From: Sphingomonas kyeonggiensis
GTDB taxonomy: Bacteria > Pseudomonadota > Alphaproteobacteria > Sphingomonadales > Sphingomonadaceae
DNA length: 64,000 bases
Direction: 5' to 3'
Assembly: GCF_030812785.1 (NCBI RefSeq)
Contig: NZ_JAUSTJ010000001.1
Location: 1,488,001 to 1,552,000 of the forward strand
Part shown: in pieces, positions 17,352 through 24,943 of the stretch
How the letters are laid out: each line of letters opens with the position of its first letter
Numbering within the stretch: position 1 is the stretch's first letter
Position numbers and translations under genes: made by a program
Notes under the pieces: model-generated
Database searches by the model: none
Told to the model about the DNA's origin: nothing
Seen by the model: only the letters and a program-made list of their open reading frames with translations

Positions 17352-17516
17352 TTACGCGGAAGACCGAGCCGCCCCCTTCCCCTTGGTCCGGCTGGTCAGA
17401 TGGAACTGCCAGCACCGGTCGCAGCGATAGGGCCGAAGCTCCCAGCCGCTCTTCGCGATCGCCGCCAGCGCTTCCTCCCGCGTGGGAAAGCGCGCCTTGC
17501 GCCGACAGACGCTCAG
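17352..17516 (-). CDS. Small zinc-ribbon-like protein (54 residues, non-ATG start)
   Basis: A frame directly behind the pirin gene reads CRRKARFPTREEALAAIAKS, then YRCDRCWQFHLTSRTKGK. The pattern C-R-x-K-x-x-F/Y-x-x-x-x-x-A and Y-x-C-x2-C-x2-F/W-H-L-T-S is that of a small conserved alphaproteobacterial family. There is no ATG or GTG: upstream of the motif only CTG (17516, LSVCRRK) is available before the TGA that overlaps the pirin end. The start is therefore uncertain, and the gene may be weakly translated or decaying. It sits 7 bases after the pirin stop on the same strand. Confidence 0.55.
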   Translation of the reverse strand: MSVCRRKARFPTREEALAAIAKSGWELRPYRCDRCWQFHLTSRTKGKGAARSSA

Positions 17517-17523
17517 GCGGGTG

Positions 17524-18423
17524 CTAGGGATAGCTCACCGTCTTGGGCACTTCGGGGATCGGGATGAATTCCTTGTCGTCGCCCGGCACCTTGGGGAAGT
17601 TGCCGGCCTTCCAGTCTTCCTTGGCCTGGTTGATCCGGTCGCGGCTCGACGAGACGAAGTTCCACCAGACATGGCGCGGCGTGGCGAAGTCCTCGCCGCC
17701 GCAGAGCGCTACCCGGCCGCCGCCGGCAGAGCGCAGGATCGCAGTGATGCCCGGGCGCAGGATGTAGAGGGTCGCTATTTCCATCTCGATCCCGTCGATG
17801 CTGGCATCTCCATAGGCGAGATAGACGGCACGCTCGGTCGCCGACGGATCGATCGGCACCGCGCCGCCTTCGGCCAGCTCGATATCGGCATAGATGGTCT
17901 GGGCATAGGTGGTGGTCGGCGCCTTGGCGCCCCACAGCTCGCCCATGATCACCCGGCAGCGCGCGCCCGGTTCCTCGACGATCGGCAGGTCGGCGGCGCT
18001 GACGTGCTCGAAAGCGGGGTTCATCTCTTCCCGGTCCTCGGGCAGCGCGAGCCAGGTCTGGATGCCGGAGAGCTCGGGACCCTTCTCCCGTTCGGCGCTC
18101 GGCGAGCGCTCGGAATGGACGATGCCGTGGCCGGCGGTCATCAGGTTCACCGCGCCCGGCTCGATCGTCGCGAAGGTGCCGAGCGAGTCGCGATGGTCGA
18201 TCGCGCCGGCATAGAGATAGGTCACCGTCGCCAGGTTGATGTGCGGATGTGGGCGCACATCGATGCCGGTGCCGACGGTGAGGCGCGCCGGGCCCATCTG
18301 GTCGAAGAAGATGAAGGGTCCGACCATCGTCCGCGGCTTCGACGGCAGCGTGCGGTGGACCTTGAAGCCGCCCAGGTCATGGGTGGTCGGCGTGATGATC
18401 TGGGTGAAAAGCTCGTCGGTCAT
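17524..18423 (-). CDS. Pirin family protein
   Basis: Start ATG at 18423 (MTDELFTQIITPTTHDLGGF) gives 299 residues. The pirin N-terminal cupin has the metal-binding cluster PHPHINLATVTYLYAGAIDH and the second ligand in GHGIVHSERSPS; the C-terminal cupin contains the FATPRHVWWNFVSSS segment. Pirins are non-haem iron proteins; some have quercetinase activity and others act as redox-sensing partners, so the exact role is open. It lies downstream of the GST gene on the same strand, about 80 bases away. Confidence 0.93.
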   Translation of the reverse strand: MTDELFTQIITPTTHDLGGFKVHRTLPSKPRTMVGPFIFFDQMGPARLTVGTGIDVRPHPHINLATVTYLYAGAIDHRDSLGTFATIEPGAVNLMTAGHGIVHSERSPSAEREKGPELSGIQTWLALPEDREEMNPAFEHVSAADLPIVEEPGARCRVIMGELWGAKAPTTTYAQTIYADIELAEGGAVPIDPSATERAVYLAYGDASIDGIEMEIATLYILRPGITAILRSAGGGRVALCGGEDFATPRHVWWNFVSSSRDRINQAKEDWKAGNFPKVPGDDKEFIPIPEVPKTVSYP

Positions 18424-18503
18424 GAATGGCCCTCTCGTCCCTGAACATCTAGTCTGCACCCTGTGCGGCGGACAGCCATAGTTTGGAAACCCACCCTTTC
18501 GGG

Positions 18504-19202
18504 TCAGGCCGCATCCAGCTCGGGATAGTGGCGGAAGATGCCCTGGGTGTTGAACGGGATGCGCCGCGCGCTGCTCAGATAGGCAGCGATTCCCGGCAGG
18601 TCCGCCACGCGGTCGCGGATCGCAATCAGCCTGGGATAATCGCCCTCGATCGCAGCCATCCGCCGGGGGAACATGTAGCGCAGCCCCTCGACCAGCTGGA
18701 AGATCGAGGTGTCGCCGTACGACCAGCGCGTGCCGGCCAGCCACTCGCCCTCGACCGAACGCTCGAACCAGTCGAGGAACTTGGGCATGCGCTCCTCGCG
18801 GAATTCCTCGGCGAAGCGCGCGGCCTCGGGCCTCTGGTCCTCGTAATAAAGGCCGGTGCCGACCGGGTGATGGACCTGGTGCACCTCGGCGACGAAATCG
18901 GTGACGGTGAGCTGGACCTCGTGGATCCAGATGCGGGTGGCGGCATCCTCGGGCGCCAGGCCGTGGCGGTCGCCCAGCCAGAGCAGGATGTTGGCGACCT
19001 GCGCGATCACCTGGCTGCCGGTGTCGAGATAGGGCGGGGCGAAGGGCGGGCGCCGGTCGCGCGCCTGCATGTCCGCGACCAGCGCGTCGCTGCCCTGCTC
19101 GCGGGCGACATCGACATAGGCAATCCCGGCCGCCTCCATCGGCAGCCGGACGAACTCGCCCCGGCCCTGGATTTCCGCCCAGTACCAGAGCTTGTACTTC
19201 AT
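18504..19202 (-). CDS. Glutathione S-transferase-like protein
   Basis: 232 residues starting MKYKLWYWAEIQGRGEFVRL. The N-terminal thioredoxin-like part has the Y-W-x-E-I-x-G-R-G-E-F-x-R pattern of sigma/alpha-like GSTs, with Tyr7 as possible catalytic residue, and DTGSQVIAQVANILLWLGDR supplying the gamma-glutamyl contact. The C-terminal all-helical domain carries the YGDTSIFQLVEGL N-capping-like motif. It is 2 bases downstream of the bolA gene (bolA is read first on the minus strand), so the two are probably co-transcribed. Confidence 0.85.
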   Translation of the reverse strand: MKYKLWYWAEIQGRGEFVRLPMEAAGIAYVDVAREQGSDALVADMQARDRRPPFAPPYLDTGSQVIAQVANILLWLGDRHGLAPEDAATRIWIHEVQLTVTDFVAEVHQVHHPVGTGLYYEDQRPEAARFAEEFREERMPKFLDWFERSVEGEWLAGTRWSYGDTSIFQLVEGLRYMFPRRMAAIEGDYPRLIAIRDRVADLPGIAAYLSSARRIPFNTQGIFRHYPELDAA

Positions 19203-19204
19203 GC

Positions 19205-19489
19205 TTATTCTCCCGGCGCCCGCGCCTTGATCGCCAGCGCGTGGATGCGGCCGGTGAGCAGGTCGGCGAGCAGCTTGTTGACCATGCGCTGCCGTCCAAC
19301 GCGCGAGAGGCCGGCAAAGGCTCCGCTCTCGACCACCACGGTCCAATGCGATTCGCCGGTTCCGTCATCGCCGAGATGCCCCGAATGATGATGGCTGTCG
19401 TTGATCACCTCGAGATGCGTCGGGGAGAGGCCGGCGGTGAGACGGGCAGCGATGATGTCGGCGAGTCCGCCGCTGGAAGGGTTCGTCAT
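19205..19489 (-). CDS. bolA: BolA family protein
   Basis: 94 residues beginning MTNPSSGGLADIIAARLTAG. The BolA class-II-like KH fold is seen in LSPTHLEVINDSHHHSGH and ESHWTVVVESGAFAGLSRVG followed by RQRMVNKLLADLLTG. The invariant C-terminal histidine (IHALAI) and the H-rich loop are the expected ligands for a [2Fe-2S] cluster shared with a monothiol glutaredoxin. It diverges from a J-domain gene across 36 bases, an arrangement widely kept in alphaproteobacteria. Confidence 0.95.
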   Translation of the reverse strand: MTNPSSGGLADIIAARLTAGLSPTHLEVINDSHHHSGHLGDDGTGESHWTVVVESGAFAGLSRVGRQRMVNKLLADLLTGRIHALAIKARAPGE

Positions 19490-19525
19490 CGCGCCTATAT
19501 AGGCGGTTTGCGCAAGGGAGGTCAC

Positions 19526-20140
19526 GTGGCTGAGAGCCAGCCCAAGAAGGACAGGCCGAATGCACGCTTCCACGGCCGGGTGGAGGCGCAGGGGAGGCTA
19601 TGCTCGGAGCCGGGCTGCAACGAGCCGGGCGAATTCCGCGCGCCGGCGACGGGCAGCCGCGCCACGTTCGACGGTCCGGGCGAATATCGCTGGCTGTGCC
19701 TCGATCACGTCCGCGCGTTCAATTCGGGCTACAATTTCTTCCAGGGGATGAGCCCGGACGAGATCCACGACGCCCAGCGGCCCTATGCCGGCTGGGAGCG
19801 CGAGACGCGTGCGTTCAGCGGCAATGGCGGTGCCGACCGTCCGCCGCGCTGGGCCGATTTCGCCGACCCGCTCGATGCGATCGGCGCACGGTTCCGCGAC
19901 CGCATGAAGGACCGCGGCGAGCGCAAGGACGGCAGGCCGCTGTCCGGGCAGGATCGCGAGTCGCTCAAGATCCTCGACCTCGAGATCGACGCCGACCGCA
20001 CCGCGCTGCGCAAGCGCTATTCCGAGCTGGTCCGCAAGTTCCACCCCGACCGCAACGGCGGCGACCGCAGCCATGAGGGCCGGCTCCAGCGCGTGATCGA
20101 GGCGTACCAGCACCTGAAGAAGGCGCCTGCCTTCGCCTAA
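19526..20140 (+). CDS. J-domain (DnaJ-like) protein
   Basis: GTG start at 19526 gives 204 residues (VAESQPKKDRPNARFHGRVE); the GGGAGG at 19516-19521 is the ribosome-binding site. An N-terminal part has two cysteines (LCSEPGCNEPGEF) and WLCLDHVRAFN, a possible small zinc site. The C-terminal J domain runs about 140-200 and has the HPD motif in VRKFHPDRNGGDRS. It should stimulate DnaK. In many alphaproteobacteria this gene is followed directly by cobS; here about 6.7 kb separate them. Confidence 0.93.
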   Translation: MAESQPKKDRPNARFHGRVEAQGRLCSEPGCNEPGEFRAPATGSRATFDGPGEYRWLCLDHVRAFNSGYNFFQGMSPDEIHDAQRPYAGWERETRAFSGNGGADRPPRWADFADPLDAIGARFRDRMKDRGERKDGRPLSGQDRESLKILDLEIDADRTALRKRYSELVRKFHPDRNGGDRSHEGRLQRVIEAYQHLKKAPAFA

Positions 20141-20778
20141 GGTCGCGTATTCACCGCCAGCTGGTCCGCGAACGCGCGCCGGTATGCCGGTCGCGCCTCG
20201 CCGCGGGCGACATAGGCGGCGAGCGTCGGATAGTCGTCGAGCATGCCCGACGGCCGCAGCCGGAGCAGCACCGAGACCATCATCAGGTCCCCCGCGCTGA
20301 ACGCGCCGTCGAGCCATTCGGCCTCGCCGAGCCGCGCGGCAAGCTGGTCGAGCCGGGGCCGGATGCGCGCCTGCACCAGCGGCAGTCGCTCCGCCGCCCA
20401 GGGCTTGTCGCCCTCGAATATCCGGGCGGTTACCAGGTCGAGGATCACTGGCTCCACCGTGTTAACCGCCGCGAACATCCAGGCGATCGCCCGCGCCCGG
20501 GCGTCGGCATCCCCCGGGAACAGCCCGGGAAAGCGCTCGGCCAAATGGAAGACGATCGCGCCGGTCTCGAACAGCGCGAGATCGCCTTCCTCCAGCGTCG
20601 GAATCTGGCCGAAGGGATGGATCGCCAGATGCGCCGGTTCCTTGAGCGCGGCGAAACTGACCAGCCGCACGTCATAGGGCTGGCCGACCTCCTCGAGCGC
20701 CCAGCGCACCCGCGTGTCGCGGGCCAGCCCCTTGCCGCCATCGGGAGAACGATCGAAGGCGGTGATGGTGATCGTCAT
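20137..20778 (-). CDS. Glutathione S-transferase family protein
   Basis: 213 residues, starting MTITITAFDRSPDGGKGLAR. The N-terminal domain contains HPFGQIPTLEEGDLALFETG, the usual cis-proline and E-S/T-x-A glutathione-binding loop (here ETGAI), followed by the helical domain with WLDGAFSAGDLMM. The N-terminal catalytic Ser/Cys is not obvious (FDRSPDGGK). The start overlaps the stop of the upstream VOC gene by 4 bases (ATGA). It is the last gene of the HxlR-linked group and converges with the J-domain gene, overlapping its stop by 4 bases. Confidence 0.88.
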   Translation of the reverse strand: MTITITAFDRSPDGGKGLARDTRVRWALEEVGQPYDVRLVSFAALKEPAHLAIHPFGQIPTLEEGDLALFETGAIVFHLAERFPGLFPGDADARARAIAWMFAAVNTVEPVILDLVTARIFEGDKPWAAERLPLVQARIRPRLDQLAARLGEAEWLDGAFSAGDLMMVSVLLRLRPSGMLDDYPTLAAYVARGEARPAYRRAFADQLAVNTRP

Positions 20779-21563
20779 CCGCTCTTGCCCGGCGAGACGA
20801 AGCCGCAGGTCACGCCTTCGGGATCGACGATGTTGATCACCCATTCGCCGCCCGGCACCTCGTGCGGGCCCCAGATGACCTTGCCGCCGCCGGCCTCCAC
20901 CTTCGCCTGCGCCTCGGTGATGTCGGGCACGCGGAAATAGAAGCCCCAGCCGGCGGGCGTGCCCGGCTGCGCCTTCATCACCGCGCCGACCGCCTCGCCC
21001 TTGCTGTCGCCATTGGCGATGAAGCTGTACTCGCCCATCTCGCCCATCGGCATGGAGCCGACCTTCTCGATGGCGAACAGCTTGGCGTAGAAGGCGAGCG
21101 CTGCGGCATCGTCGGTGGTCAGCAGCTCGTTCCAGGCGACATGGCCGAAGCCGGTGCGCTGATAGGCGGTGCTGCTTTCGGGCGAAGCGCCGCGCATCAC
21201 GTAGAAGGGAATGCCCTGCGGATCGGCGACCATCGCCAGCCGGCCCACCTCCGGAATGTCGAACGCGGGAAGATGGACCTGCCCGCCCTCCGCCACCACC
21301 GAGGCGACCGAGGCATCGACGTCATCGACGCCCAGATAGCCGAGCCAGACCGGCTTGGCGCCGCCGGCGATCATGTCGGCATTGAGTTGCATCACGCCGC
21401 CCGCCTGGCCGTCCCCGGCATTGATCATGCGATAGTCCATGCCGCCCGGAGGCGCCTCGGCGTCGATGTTCCAGCCACAGACCGAGTCGTAGAACGCCTT
21501 GGCCTTGCCTGCGTCCTTGGTCAGCAGCTCGTACCAGATGAAGCTTCCATGCGCGTTGGACAT
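20775..21563 (-). CDS. Two-domain VOC family protein (glyoxalase/bleomycin-resistance fold)
   Basis: 262 residues starting MSNAHGSFIWYELLTKDAGK. Two tandem VOC modules are visible: residues about 5-125 (FIWYELLTKDAGKAKAFYDS) and about 140-258 (VAWNELLTTDDAAALAFYAK). Similar proteins are annotated as glyoxalase-like or as CFP30B-like; substrate and metal use are unknown. It is translationally coupled to the downstream GST gene and separated from DUF1428 by a 160-base hairpin repeat. Confidence 0.88.
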   Translation of the reverse strand: MSNAHGSFIWYELLTKDAGKAKAFYDSVCGWNIDAEAPPGGMDYRMINAGDGQAGGVMQLNADMIAGGAKPVWLGYLGVDDVDASVASVVAEGGQVHLPAFDIPEVGRLAMVADPQGIPFYVMRGASPESSTAYQRTGFGHVAWNELLTTDDAAALAFYAKLFAIEKVGSMPMGEMGEYSFIANGDSKGEAVGAVMKAQPGTPAGWGFYFRVPDITEAQAKVEAGGGKVIWGPHEVPGGEWVINIVDPEGVTCGFVSPGKSG

Positions 21564-21579
21564 GATCTTTCCTTTCATG

Positions 21580-21741
21580 CCTCCCTCGCGAAGCGGGGGA
21601 GGGGGACCGCCCGCCGCAGGCGGGTGGTGGAGGGGGCGCCGCGTCGGCGGCAAATGTCCTGGTCATCGCGAGGGGCTTTCCCCCTCCACCACGCGCTGCG
21701 CGCGCGGTCCCCCTCCCCCGGAGCTGCGCTCCGAGGGAGGA
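21580..21741. repeat. Long inverted repeat (CTCCCTCGCG...GGGAGGGGGACC type)
   Basis: CCTCCCTCGCGAAGCGGGGG plus AGGGGGACCGCC on the left is mirrored by GCGGTCCCCCTCCCCCGGAG plus CTGCGCTCCGAGGGAGG on the right; GGTGGTGGAGGGGG and CCCCCTCCACCACG form the inner arms. It is the same class as 10668-10816, with arms swapped: one arm carries CGAAGCG and the other GAGCTGCGCTC, and at 10668 they are in the opposite order. Confidence 0.85.
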
Positions 21742-21748
21742 TCGGGCA

Positions 21749-22099
21749 TCACGCCTGGGTATCGACGATGCTCTCGAAGCCGCCCCAGAACATGCGCTGG
21801 CCGTCGAACGGCATGGGCTCGGGCGGCTTCATCCGCTCGTCGGCCATCACCTTTTCCCAGCCCGCGTCGCGGGTCGCCTTGTCGGGCCATTCGATCCAGG
21901 AGAAGACCGGCGTCTCGTTCTCCTCGGCCTTCACCGCCATGTAGAAGTCGGTCACCTTGCCGCGCGGCACGTCATGGCCGAAGCCTTCCACCACGCGCAG
22001 CGCGCCATGCTCCAGGAAGATCGGGGCGGCCTTCCTCGCCATCGCCAGATAGGCCTCCCGGTCGCGCGCCGGCGCGACGAAACCGTCGATATAAGTCAT
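21749..22099 (-). CDS. DUF1428 family protein
   Basis: 116 residues: MTYIDGFVAPARDREAYLAM, then GFGHDVPRGKVTDFYMAVKA and PFDGQRMFWGGF, all typical of DUF1428 (dimeric ferredoxin-like alpha/beta barrel). Function unknown. Part of the HxlR-linked minus-strand group, 23 bases downstream of a GST gene. Confidence 0.92.
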   Translation of the reverse strand: MTYIDGFVAPARDREAYLAMARKAAPIFLEHGALRVVEGFGHDVPRGKVTDFYMAVKAEENETPVFSWIEWPDKATRDAGWEKVMADERMKPPEPMPFDGQRMFWGGFESIVDTQA

Positions 22100-22122
22100 T
22101 TCACTCTCCTCTATTATCTCTG

Positions 22123-22776
22123 TCAGGCCGCGACCGGCGCGGGCTGGAAATCGGCGAGTTGCGCGTCCATCGCCCGCCGGAAGCCGGGCCGCGCCATGCC
22201 GCGCTCGACATAGGCGGCAAGCGCCGGCCGGCTGCTGATCAGCTCGCTGCCATCGGCATTGCGCAGCACCGTCACCATCGCGATGTCCGCCACGCTGAAC
22301 TCCCCGACCAGCCAGTCGCGGTCGCCCAGCGCATCGGCCAGCCGGTCGAGCCGCTTGCCGATATCCTCGATCAGGCTCGGCTTGCGCAGCTTCGCCCATT
22401 CCTCGTCCTTGGAGAACAGGGTGACGTTGCCCAGCTCGAACAGCCCGGGCTCGACGCTGTTGAGCGACGCGAACAGCCAGGCGAGGGTCGTCGCCCGCTG
22501 CTGCGGATCGCGCGACAACAGCCTCGTGTCCTTCTCGGCCAGATGGAGCAGGATCGCGCCGCTCTCGAACAGCTGGATCCCGGCATCGTGCAGCACCGGC
22601 ACCTGACCCCAGGGTTGCTCGTCGAAATAATAAGCCGGCTTGGGCGGGACCGGACTGATCAGCCGCGTGGTATAGGGCTGGCCGATCTCCTCGCAGGCCC
22701 AGCGCGGCCTGAGGTCGCGGACATAGCCGCGGGCGAAGTCCGGCACCCAGTTGAAGCCGGTGATCTCGATGGTCAT
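22123..22776 (-). CDS. Glutathione S-transferase family protein
   Basis: 217 residues starting MTIEITGFNWVPDFARGYVR. The N-terminal thioredoxin fold has PWGQVPVLHDAGIQLFESGA with ESGAI as the glutathione-binding loop; the C-terminal helical domain has WLVGEFSVADIAM. The predicted role is conjugation or reduction with glutathione in the cytosol; substrate unknown. It is 10 bases downstream of the PhnB-like gene and about 40% or so similar by eye to the GST at 20137, suggesting an old duplication within the group. Confidence 0.9.
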   Translation of the reverse strand: MTIEITGFNWVPDFARGYVRDLRPRWACEEIGQPYTTRLISPVPPKPAYYFDEQPWGQVPVLHDAGIQLFESGAILLHLAEKDTRLLSRDPQQRATTLAWLFASLNSVEPGLFELGNVTLFSKDEEWAKLRKPSLIEDIGKRLDRLADALGDRDWLVGEFSVADIAMVTVLRNADGSELISSRPALAAYVERGMARPGFRRAMDAQLADFQPAPVAA

Positions 22777-22786
22777 GGCTGCCTCC

Positions 22787-23266
22787 TTAACCTTTCGCCG
22801 CGGCTTCCACCGCCGCGATGTCGATCTTCTTCATCGTCATCATCGCCTCGAAGCCGCGCCGCGCAGCCTCGGGATCGTCGCCGAAGTTGATCTCGATCAG
22901 CCGGCGCGGGGTGATCTGCCAGTTGAAGCCCCATTTGTCCTTGCACCAGCCGCACATGGACTCCGCGCCGCCATTGCCGACGATGGCGTTCCACAGCCTA
23001 TCGGTCTCTTCCTGGTCCTCGGTGAGGATCTGGAAGGAGACGCTCTCGTTCGGCTTGAAGTTCGGCCCGCCATTGAGGCCGGCATAGCTGCGCCCGGCCA
23101 GGGTGAACTCGACGACCAGCGCCGCGCCTTCCTCGGTGCTCGGATTGTCGCCGGGCGCGCGGTACACCTTGCCGACCTGACTGTCGGGCAGCAGCGAGAC
23201 GTAGAAGTTCGCCGCCTCCTCGGCCACATGGTCGAACCACAATACGGTCGTGATCTTGTCTGCCAT
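22787..23266 (-). CDS. VOC protein, PhnB / 3-demethylubiquinone-methyltransferase-like
   Basis: 159 residues: MADKITTVLWFDHVAEEAAN, FYVSLLPDS, LNGGPNFKPNESVSFQI, GAESMCGWCKDKWGFNWQIT. This is the PhnB-like VOC subfamily, once mislabelled a ubiquinone methyltransferase; no SAM site is present. Function unknown. It is part of the HxlR-linked group. Confidence 0.9.
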   Translation of the reverse strand: MADKITTVLWFDHVAEEAANFYVSLLPDSQVGKVYRAPGDNPSTEEGAALVVEFTLAGRSYAGLNGGPNFKPNESVSFQILTEDQEETDRLWNAIVGNGGAESMCGWCKDKWGFNWQITPRRLIEINFGDDPEAARRGFEAMMTMKKIDIAAVEAAAKG

Positions 23267-23296
23267 CGGTCCTCTCCTCTGGACTCTTGGGGATTG

Positions 23297-23680
23297 TCAG
23301 CCGGCGATCGGGATCAGCGCGCGGACGCGGGGATCGCGGAACCACAGTCCGCCCCAGGCGAGCACGCCCAGATAGACGCCGAACAGGGTGTGGCTGAACA
23401 ACGGGCTGCCCACCCGCCAGTGCATTGCGACGGCACCGCCCAGATAGCCGGTGAGCAGGATCGCCCCCAGCACCGCGGTGCGCGGCACCGCATAGAGCAG
23501 CGCGCAGACCGCCAGGATCAGCCCGAGCTGCTGGTAGAGTCCGGGCTCGCCCGGGATGCCGAGCGGCGGGCTGTAGGCGATCATCGTCGCCGGTGCGATC
23601 AGCTTGCCGCCGGCGTCCATCGCCAGGAACAGGAGGACGAGGCCGCTCAGCACCCATCCGATGATGTTGTCACGCTTCAT
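23297..23680 (-). CDS. DoxX-like integral membrane protein
   Basis: 127 residues with four predicted transmembrane helices (IIGWVLSGLVLLFLAMDAGG; LGLILAVCALLYAV; AVLGAILLTGYLGGAVAMHW; LFGVYLGVLAWGGLWF). This fits the short DoxX-like family, often found near redox or detoxification genes. It is the only membrane protein of the HxlR-linked group. Confidence 0.88.
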   Translation of the reverse strand: MKRDNIIGWVLSGLVLLFLAMDAGGKLIAPATMIAYSPPLGIPGEPGLYQQLGLILAVCALLYAVPRTAVLGAILLTGYLGGAVAMHWRVGSPLFSHTLFGVYLGVLAWGGLWFRDPRVRALIPIAG

Positions 23681-23707
23681 GCCGCGTCTCCCTGGTCCCG
23701 CGCTTGC

Positions 23708-24148
23708 TCAGGCCGGCTCGTGGGCCGGGCCTTCGGGGAAGGCGGCCATGGCGGCTTCCATGTCCATGAACATCGGCTCGAAGATATGGCCGTCCGGATC
23801 CTCGAAGCTGCGGCCGTACATGAAGCCCATGTCCTGCTTCTCGCGCACGTCCGCCTTGCCGCCGGCCTTGCCCGCCGCCTCGACGATCGCGTCCACCGCC
23901 TCGCGGCTGTCGCGCGAGATGCAGATCAGCGCCTCGGTGACGCTGTGCGCATCGGCGATCTGCTTCGGGGTGAAGGTCTGGAAGAAGTCCTTCGACAGGA
24001 TCATGAACACGATCGCGTCGCTCAGCTGCATGGCGGAAGCCTGCTCGTTGCTGAAGCGCGCGTCCTTGGTGCAGCCGATCGCTTCGTAGAAGGCCGTCGA
24101 CTTGGCCACGTCGCTGACGGGCAGGTTGACGAAGATCATCTGGGTCAT
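23708..24148 (-). CDS. VOC family protein (glyoxalase-like)
   Basis: 146 residues: MTQMIFVNLPVSDVAKSTAF, YEAIGCTKDARF, and GRSFEDPDGHIFEPMFMDME near the end. A single VOC domain of the lactoylglutathione-lyase-like type seen in many bacteria; substrate unknown. It is 24 bases downstream of the DUF899 gene. Confidence 0.9.
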   Translation of the reverse strand: MTQMIFVNLPVSDVAKSTAFYEAIGCTKDARFSNEQASAMQLSDAIVFMILSKDFFQTFTPKQIADAHSVTEALICISRDSREAVDAIVEAAGKAGGKADVREKQDMGFMYGRSFEDPDGHIFEPMFMDMEAAMAAFPEGPAHEPA

Positions 24149-24172
24149 GTTGCTCTCCTCGGGGGTATTTTC

Positions 24173-24865
24173 TCAGTAGGTGAGGGAAGGGTACCAGTCG
24201 GTGCCGCGGCCCTCGGGTGTGCAATCGAGTATCGTCCACAGCGGCATCAGGTCGGGCGCGCCGCGCGGGTCCTGGCCGGGGTCCATGCTTTCGGAGCCCA
24301 TCTCGCCGGCCCAGAAGAACCGGATCGTGCCGTCGCGCCGGGTGAAGACCAGCAGCTGCGGGATGTCGCTGCCGTCCGGCGCGATCGCGTTATAGTCGCC
24401 GCTGAAGTCCTGGTCGCCGTCCGAATAGAGCGGCAGGTGCTGCCAGCCGCGCTCGGCCTTGAACGCCTTGAGCTTGTCGATCGGCGAGCGTGCGGTCACC
24501 GCGAAGCCGACCCGCTGCGCGATGTCGGGCGTCTCACCATCCCAGGCCGAGAGCAGCGAGGTGCACATCGGGCAGGGCCGCTCGCGCTCCGGGCCGAACA
24601 TCCAGGTGTAGACCACCAGCGTATCGTGGCCGGCGAACAAGTCAGCCAGATGAACCGGGCCGTTCTCGCCCTGGAAGACATAGTCCCGGGTCACCTCCGG
24701 CCCTGCCGGCAGTGCGCGGCGCTGCTCGGCCACGCGCTCCAGATGACGGCGCAGTTCGATCTCCTCGGCGAGCAGCGCAGTGCGCGCGGCGCGATATTCG
24801 GGGGACTCGCCCGGCCAGCGCGAAGTCTCGCGCGCGGCCAGTTCGGCGGCAGGTACCAGTGTCAT
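24173..24865 (-). CDS. DUF899 family thioredoxin-like protein
   Basis: 230 residues. The DUF899 signature is clear: VTRDYVFQGENGPVHLADLF, VVYTWMFGPERERPCPMCTS (a CxxC-like pair in a thioredoxin fold), PIDKLKAFKAERGWQHLPLY and the C-terminal PLWTILDCTPEGRGTDWYPS. The reaction is unknown; a thiol-based redox role is inferred. It is the first gene of the minus-strand group and diverges from the HxlR regulator with 78 bases between. Confidence 0.9.
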   Translation of the reverse strand: MTLVPAAELAARETSRWPGESPEYRAARTALLAEEIELRRHLERVAEQRRALPAGPEVTRDYVFQGENGPVHLADLFAGHDTLVVYTWMFGPERERPCPMCTSLLSAWDGETPDIAQRVGFAVTARSPIDKLKAFKAERGWQHLPLYSDGDQDFSGDYNAIAPDGSDIPQLLVFTRRDGTIRFFWAGEMGSESMDPGQDPRGAPDLMPLWTILDCTPEGRGTDWYPSLTY

Positions 24866-24943
24866 CGGACTAAACCTCCACTTCGGGTGGCCAGCGAATC
24901 GCTTTCTTGATCCTGATGCCCGACTCGGTTATTAAAAGCAACC

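Noticed and set aside
18424..19368. N-terminal extension of the pirin frame
   Set aside because: It lies in the wrong frame of the GST gene and has shadow-type composition; pirin length is normal from the ATG at 18423.
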